Positions 33,052-36,814 of a stretch of DNA of 36,814 bases are shown here, one piece after another. Position 1 is the stretch's first letter. Each line of letters starts with the position of its first letter. The notes under the pieces are model-generated. The model made no database searches. It was not told where the DNA came from and was given only the letters and a program-made list of their open reading frames with translations. This stretch comes from Olsenella_K sp051878835 (GTDB taxonomy: Bacteria > Actinomycetota > Coriobacteriia > Coriobacteriales > Atopobiaceae), in NCBI GenBank assembly GCA_051878835.1, contig JBJEKW010000077.1, positions 1 to 36,814 on the forward strand. The letters are read 5' to 3'. A program made the translations under genes and the position numbers.

Positions 33052-33117
33052 GACGTGCTAGGGACGCGCTAGGGACGTGCTAGTGACGTGTTAGTGACGT
33101 GCTAGGGATGTGCTAGT
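33052..33117. repeat. six-copy 11-bp tandem repeat overlapping a stop codon
   Basis: Six perfectly spaced units GACGTGCTAGG/T (33052, 33063, 33074, 33085, 33096 and 33107), with one to two substitutions per unit. The last unit contains the TAG stop (minus strand, 33115-33113) of the D-2-hydroxyacid dehydrogenase gene. Confidence 0.85.
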
Positions 33118-34099
33118 GACGCACCTCGAACGGCGTGTCCTCTCCGCGCGAGAAGGCCAGAAGCGCGCTTGACGAGTTGAAGATCATGGCGCGCACGTCC
33201 TCGGCGGTGTAGAAGGCCATGTGCGGCGACACGATCACGTTCGGGAAGGTCATCAGGATGCTGCGGTCGCGGTTGGCCAGCACGTCTCGGCTGCGGTCCA
33301 GGTAGTACAGGCCAGTTTCGTGCTCGATGGTGTCCAGCGCCGCAGCGCCCACCTTGCCCGACTCGACCGCGTCTATGAGGGCCTGGGTGTCAATCAGCAT
33401 GCCGCGTGCGGCGTTCACCACCACGACGCCGTCCTTCATCTGCGCGAACGCCTTGGCGTCCAGCATGTGGTAGTTCTGCTGCATGCCGGGCGCGTGCAGA
33501 GTGATGGCATCTGACTGCTGCAGCAGCGTGTCCAGGTCGACGTAGGTGGCATACTTCCGCACGTCGTCGTTGGGGTAGGGGTCATAGGCCAAGATCTTGC
33601 AGCCAAAGCCGCTCAGGTGGCGCACCACCGTGGAGCCGATGCGGCCTGTGCCGATGACGCCCACCGTGGAGGTCGAGATGTCCTTGCCCAGCTTGCCGTA
33701 CAGGCCGAAGTCCTGGGCCGCCGACTCGCGAGCCAACAGCTTCACCTTGCGCTGGGCCATCAGCATCAGCATGATGGCGTAGTTGGCCACACCCTCGGGC
33801 GGATATGGCGCATTCGCCACGCGCATGCCGATTTCGTAGGCATGCTTCACGTCTATGTGCTCGTAGCCGATGGTGCGGGTGGCAAGGTACTTCACGCCGA
33901 GTGCCTTGAACGCGTCCAGCATCTGGGCGGGGACGGGGTTGGTGATGATGCACACCGCATCGTGACCGGCGGCCAGCTTGATGTTGTCCGCGGTCGGGTA
34001 GTCGCTCGTCCACTCGAACTCGAAGCCCATCTGCTGGGCGGCTTCCTGCAGGTAGCCCAGCTCGTCGTACTCGCGCAGGGCATAGGCAAACAGCTTCAT
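33113..34099 (-). CDS. D-isomer-specific 2-hydroxyacid dehydrogenase, D-lactate dehydrogenase/VanH type
   Basis: 328 residues. NAD-dependent reduction of a 2-oxoacid (for example pyruvate to D-lactate). The Rossmann motif GTGRIG (150-155) with Asp 173 selecting NAD, Arg 232 (NAARG), a catalytic Glu in DTIEHE (256-261) and His 293 (SPHMAFYT) form the active site. The C-terminal YYLDRSRDVL and FPNVIVSPHMAFYT resemble D-lactate dehydrogenases and VanH. ATG 34099 is preceded on the minus strand by AAGGAAGGAAG. It has no neighbours of the vancomycin cluster, so a fermentative role is more likely. It lies downstream of palindrome cluster C on the other side of its promoter region. Confidence 0.9.
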   Translation of the reverse strand: MKLFAYALREYDELGYLQEAAQQMGFEFEWTSDYPTADNIKLAAGHDAVCIITNPVPAQMLDAFKALGVKYLATRTIGYEHIDVKHAYEIGMRVANAPYPPEGVANYAIMLMLMAQRKVKLLARESAAQDFGLYGKLGKDISTSTVGVIGTGRIGSTVVRHLSGFGCKILAYDPYPNDDVRKYATYVDLDTLLQQSDAITLHAPGMQQNYHMLDAKAFAQMKDGVVVVNAARGMLIDTQALIDAVESGKVGAAALDTIEHETGLYYLDRSRDVLANRDRSILMTFPNVIVSPHMAFYTAEDVRAMIFNSSSALLAFSRGEDTPFEVRH

Positions 34100-34291
34100 G
34101 TGCGCTTCCTTCCTTGTGCTCTCGTGCTGGCGGCGCGGTGCAGGGGCTTCACCGCGCGCGGCGCTCTTGCTGCTGACAGGCACCGGACCAGCGGCTTTAT
34201 CCTACCGACCAAGCAAGCGGAGCATGGAACCTGCAGACCTTTGTATTCCAGATTTCATGGAGCGAGTCGGACGGTGCTCTGCGCCTCCTTT

Positions 34292-34609
34292 GCGCAAACG
34301 TGGCCGCTGCGGGTACCCATCCCAGCCAGGTTTGCGCGGCTCTCAGGAGCCGGGTCGGGGCGCTGCCATAAAACCCCAGTTCAGAGGCCTAGCATCAAGC
34401 GCCGGCCTGGCGGCCCCAGCACCTCGTGCGCAGACGTGGCCGCTGCGGGTACCCACCCCCGACAGGTTTGCGCGGAGGCAAAAGTCCCGATTGGGGCGCC
34501 ACAGCAAAAGCCCAGGTAGATGGCTTGTGGCAAGAGGCCTCCAGCCTCGGGGGCGAGTGCCGTGCGCAGACGTGGCCGCCGCGGGTACCCGCTCCAGCCA
34601 GGTTTGCGC
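34292..34609. repeat. palindrome cluster C, GGGTACCC-centred (type 1), exact 136-bp period
   Basis: Three 46-bp palindromes: arm GCGCAAAC or GCGCAGAC (34292, 34428, 34564), 11 bases, GGGTACCC (34311, 34447, 34583), 11 bases, arm GTTTGCGC (34330, 34466, 34602). Every element is repeated at exactly 136 bp. The two 90-bp spacers are only partly similar, best in their middle (shared GGGGCGC and AAAA-CCCAG). Cluster fills the 642-bp space between the divergent D-2-hydroxyacid dehydrogenase and DUF1304 genes (34100-34741); the remaining sequence shows no gene. Confidence 0.9.
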
Positions 34610-34741
34610 AGCGTCGACCCAGTGTGTCCTTATTGGATGCGCGAATCTCCGAGGTTACAATGTTGCAGAGACAATAGCATTTGACCATCGAGAGATCCTT
34701 GCCGGGAAAGTCTCAGGTCACCCCAGCAAGATTGGAGCAAC

Positions 34742-35098
34742 ATGTCCATCATCACGACCGTCCTGGCGGTGCTCGTGGCCGCTGAGTTCCTCTTTATCAT
34801 GTACCTCGAAACGTTCGCGACCACGTCGGAGCGCACCTCGCAGGTGTTTGGCATGAGCGTCGACGAGCTGTCGCGCGACTCGGTACGCACCCTCTTTATG
34901 AACCAGGGCGTCTACAACGGCCTTCTGGCCGTGCTCATTCTGGTGGCGGTCTTCGCGTTCGTCAGCAAGGCGGCCGTGGTGGCGCTGATGCTGTACATCA
35001 TCGCCGTGGCGGCGTACGGCTCGTTCACCAGCAACCCGAAGATCATCCTGATGCAGGGCGGTCTCGCCATCCTGTGCCTGCTGAGCTGCCTCCTCTAA
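34742..35098 (+). CDS. DUF1304 family small membrane protein
   Basis: 118 residues with four hydrophobic helices (about 2-22, 57-78, 80-93 and 100-118). It begins with ITTVLAVLVAAEFLFIMYLE followed by a polar loop ending MNQGVYNGLLA, the recognisable DUF1304 pattern. Family function is not known. ATG 34742 is preceded by TTGGAG. It is alone on its strand, with a 14-bp hairpin terminator 80 bp downstream. Confidence 0.85.
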   Translation: MSIITTVLAVLVAAEFLFIMYLETFATTSERTSQVFGMSVDELSRDSVRTLFMNQGVYNGLLAVLILVAVFAFVSKAAVVALMLYIIAVAAYGSFTSNPKIILMQGGLAILCLLSCLL

Positions 35099-35177
35099 AG
35101 AAGGGCAGTCTGGTTGAGCCCACATGAGGGCGGCAAGAAAGGCTGTTGGGTCGAGCCGGCAAAAAATATTGCTAGAG

Positions 35178-35215
35178 AAGAAGGGCGTGCGGCCGTCGGG
35201 TCGCACGCCCTTCTT
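35178..35215. terminator. long perfect hairpin between convergent genes
   Basis: AAGAAGGGCGTGCG (35178-35191) pairs perfectly with CGCACGCCCTTCTT (35202-35215). On the minus strand the T-rich ATATTTTTTG follows at 35170-35160. It separates the DUF1304 gene from the BFD/DUF1653 gene and can serve both. Confidence 0.85.
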
Positions 35216-35294
35216 GATGACTCGTCTGCGTAAGTTCGAGCAAGCGTTTACGCCGAATCGGGATGTGCTTCGGATGGTGCGCTTCAGATGGATC

Positions 35295-36062
35295 TTACCT
35301 TGCCACGCTGCTGACGCGCTGCAGCTCGAAGCGCCACTTTTGGGTGGCGTCGGGGTACTTCTGCCGGTCGACGGGCGAGAGGAACATCTTCTTTGGCCTG
35401 ATCCACAGCGAGCCGTCGCCGTACAGCTTGCGGTAGACCACGTACTCCTCGCCGTTCTCGGAGTTGCGCGCCACGTCCTCCACCAGGTAGCAGTTACCCT
35501 TGAAGTGCCGGTAGATGCCGTGGATCTGCAGCGTGCGCCCGGCTGCGGAGGCCAGGGGAGACTCGGCCGAGACGGCTGCGAAAGGCTGCGCGCCCTTTGC
35601 GCCGGTGCCCTTTGCGCCTGTGGGCTTCGCGACAACGGGCTTGCTGGCAGCAGGCTGGGACTCCGCCGACGGGGGAGCGACCGGCTTCGCGGCTGCGGGC
35701 TGCGGCGCAGGAACCGCAGCGGTCGACGGGGCCAGGTGAGACGGGGTGGGCTTGTGCAGTTTCAGCGGTGCGGACTGCTGGCCATGCGCTTCCTTTGCTG
35801 GAGCCTGCGCGCCCTCGGTCTCTGCCGGCGCCCCTGCCAGCTCCTTGGTCTTTGCCTCCGCGTCCTTCTTTGCAGCTTTCTGCTGCCTGTCGATGGCCTT
35901 CGCGATGACCTTCTGGACGCGCTTCTTGCACTTGCCGCACTTCGAGCCCGCGCCGGTCTGGCGCCGCACCTCCTCGTACGTGGTCGCACCTGCGGCAACG
36001 GCTGCCTCGATGTCGGCCTTGGTGACGTGCTTGCACCCGCACACGACGTCCTTCTTTGACAT
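35295..36062 (-). CDS. BFD-like [2Fe-2S] / DUF1653 fusion protein
   Basis: 255 residues. The N-terminal domain (1-55) has the bacterioferritin-associated ferredoxin pattern of Cys 8, Cys 10, Cys 42 and Cys 45 (VVCGCKHVTKADIEAAV and GSKCGKCKKRV), which binds a [2Fe-2S] cluster. A linker of about 115 residues rich in Ala, Pro, Lys and Gln follows. The C-terminal domain (about 178-243) is DUF1653-like (IHGIYRHFKGNCYLVED, EEYVVYRKLYGDGSLWIRPKKMF). The combination is not one I know. The linker with repeated PAAAKP/GAKG motifs gives great flexibility. ATG 36062 has GAAGGGAG on the minus strand. It is divergent from the flavodoxin gene, also an electron-transfer protein, which hints at a shared redox role (inference). 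Confidence 0.8.
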   Translation of the reverse strand: MSKKDVVCGCKHVTKADIEAAVAAGATTYEEVRRQTGAGSKCGKCKKRVQKVIAKAIDRQQKAAKKDAEAKTKELAGAPAETEGAQAPAKEAHGQQSAPLKLHKPTPSHLAPSTAAVPAPQPAAAKPVAPPSAESQPAASKPVVAKPTGAKGTGAKGAQPFAAVSAESPLASAAGRTLQIHGIYRHFKGNCYLVEDVARNSENGEEYVVYRKLYGDGSLWIRPKKMFLSPVDRQKYPDATQKWRFELQRVSSVAR

Positions 36063-36143
36063 GGGAGCGCTCCCTTCGCTGGCACAATACTGGCCGGTCC
36101 CTAGCCAAGCCCGATGGGTGCGGTGGCACCTTCTGGCTTCAGG

Positions 36144-36204
36144 CCGGGGAATACCCCTCTGACTTCCCGCCCGGGGAATACAAAAGCCACCCCAAGGGGA
36201 ATAT
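36144..36204. promoter_or_regulatory. three-copy GGGGAATA repeat between divergent redox genes
   Basis: CCGGGGAATAC at 36144-36154 and 36171-36181, and AAGGGGAATAT at 36194-36204, lie 27 and 23 bp apart in the 177-bp space before the flavodoxin gene. Such phased direct repeats can be regulator sites; none that I can name. Confidence 0.35.
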
Positions 36205-36239
36205 TCGAAAAGTGTACAACGCGACCAAGGGAGAAATTC

Positions 36240-36632
36240 ATGCACGCTGCCGTCCGGTACTTTTCGCGCTCTGGAAACACCAAGCTCGTCGCCGACGCCA
36301 TCGCTGACGCCGCTCACACCCAGGCCGTCTCGGTCGACGGGCCAGACGCTGCGCTGTCCGAGCACGTTGACGTGCTGTTCATTGGCGGTGCGCTCTATGC
36401 CTACGGGCTCGACAAGCACCTGCGGGACTACGTGCGCTCGCTCGACGCCTCGCAGGTGGGGAAGGCGGTCGTGTTCTCGTCGGCGTGGCTGTCGCGCCAT
36501 GCTCTGGACATCCTGCGAAACGAGCTTGGCGCCCGTGGCATCCAGGTGGAGGAGCGCGACTTCTTTGTGAAGAACAAGGCCAACGCCGACCAGCTGGAGC
36601 AAGCCCGCCAGTTCGCGCGCTCGTTCCTGTAG
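36240..36632 (+). CDS. short flavodoxin domain protein
   Basis: 130 residues. The FMN phosphate loop is RSGNTKLVADAI (10-21); VDVLFIGGALYAYG and VVFSSAWLS supply the flavin-flanking loops. It carries electrons or acts as an NAD(P)H-dependent oxidoreductase partner. It is shorter than classical flavodoxins (about 140-170). ATG 36240 follows AAGGGAG at ideal spacing. A 7-bp hairpin follows the stop directly. Confidence 0.8.
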   Translation: MHAAVRYFSRSGNTKLVADAIADAAHTQAVSVDGPDAALSEHVDVLFIGGALYAYGLDKHLRDYVRSLDASQVGKAVVFSSAWLSRHALDILRNELGARGIQVEERDFFVKNKANADQLEQARQFARSFL

Positions 36633-36633
36633 C

Positions 36634-36650
36634 GCTGGCGCTACGCCAGC
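36634..36650 (+). terminator. short hairpin after the flavodoxin gene
   Basis: GCTGGCG (36634-36640), CTA, CGCCAGC (36644-36650), with no T-run; a second GGCAGC/GCTGCC hairpin follows near 36670. The last 160 bases contain only a 14-bp direct repeat (TCAGGTGCACAATT at 36716, TCAGGGGCACAGTT at 36730) and no gene that I can support. Confidence 0.4.
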
Positions 36651-36814
36651 CGTCCATGTGACAGCGCGGCAGCCGTCCGCTGCCATCAATGCAAGGGCCA
36701 TGCGGGTGTACAGTCTCAGGTGCACAATTTCAGGGGCACAGTTTGCCTTGCTTTCGTCACTTGAATTCCCATTGCTAGTGCAACGGCAAAACACGAGGTA
36801 GCGGCCCATGGGGA

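Noticed and set aside
33113..34099. VanH of a vancomycin-resistance cluster
   Set aside because: No VanA/VanX-type ligase or peptidase is adjacent; a D-lactate or related dehydrogenase is more likely.
34292..34609. Integron attC sites or IS ends
   Set aside because: Arms do not fit the RYYYAAC/GTTRRRY pattern, and no integrase or transposase gene is in the window.
34100..34741. Open reading frames running through the palindrome cluster
   Set aside because: The 136-bp period is not a multiple of three, codon use is not like the neighbours and no ribosome site is present.

Overview
The window is high-GC DNA (strong G/C preference at third codon positions, AAGGAGG-type ribosome sites, several TTG/GTG starts). 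Its gene content is that of an anaerobic, fermentative, Gram-positive actinobacterium of the class Coriobacteriia, and I infer an Olsenella/Atopobium-like genus. The reasons are the energy-coupling-factor (ECF) vitamin transporter with DUF4430 surface proteins, the rhamnose genes with a fused RmlC-RmlD, the LCP/AmaP/Asp23/MurT-GatD envelope block, two different 2-hydroxyacid dehydrogenases, and a bile-salt-hydrolase-like enzyme suggesting a host-associated habitat. The sequence is a draft scaffold: three runs of exactly 100 N (5935-6034, 7487-7586, 30857-30956) mark contig joins.

Layout. 1-5769: an ECF transporter module (end of one membrane-anchored surface protein, a DUF4430 protein, EcfT, a double-headed EcfA ATPase), a small acidic protein of unknown function on the opposite strand, and the substrate-binding S component. 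5770-6725: a 956-bp gene-free region packed with palindromic and tandem repeats. 6726-9781: two membrane-anchored surface proteins (ricin-type domain; SGNH hydrolase). 10070-12541: YebC and a TPR-like two-helix membrane protein. 12699-13673 (minus): choloylglycine-hydrolase family enzyme. 13912-17334: dTDP-L-rhamnose operon rfbA-rfbCD-rfbB, then a Nudix hydrolase. 18293-19324: membrane J-domain protein. 19376-25489: LytR-CpsA-Psr protein, AmaP-like, DUF2273-like, Asp23/Gls24, MurT, GatD, an envelope stress and peptidoglycan-amidation block. 25673-27717: ribokinase and acyltransferase. 27848-34099 (all minus): zinc-ribbon coiled-coil membrane protein, glyA, an L-2-hydroxyacid dehydrogenase (interrupted by an artificial gap), a HAD phosphatase and a D-2-hydroxyacid dehydrogenase. 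34292-34609: a second palindrome cluster. 34742-36632: a DUF1304 membrane protein, an unusual BFD-[2Fe-2S]/DUF1653 fusion (minus) and a short flavodoxin.

How the genes work together. Cell-envelope construction dominates: rhamnose nucleotide-sugar synthesis (rfb), attachment of glycopolymers to peptidoglycan (LCP), amidation of lipid II (MurT/GatD), membrane stress scaffolding (AmaP/DUF2273/Asp23) and several surface proteins. The ECF module imports a vitamin-like compound. The two 2-hydroxyacid dehydrogenases fit redox balancing during fermentation of sugars and/or amino acids.

The most unusual signal is a family of symmetrical palindromes, each centred on the invariant octamer GGGTACCC, with nine copies in two intergenic clusters 28 kb apart. 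Three sub-families differ in outer arm sequence but keep an exact arm spacing (11/11, 10/10 or 14/14 bases). One copy is a chimera of two sub-families joined at the core, and one cluster repeats at exactly 136 bp. I do not recognise this element.
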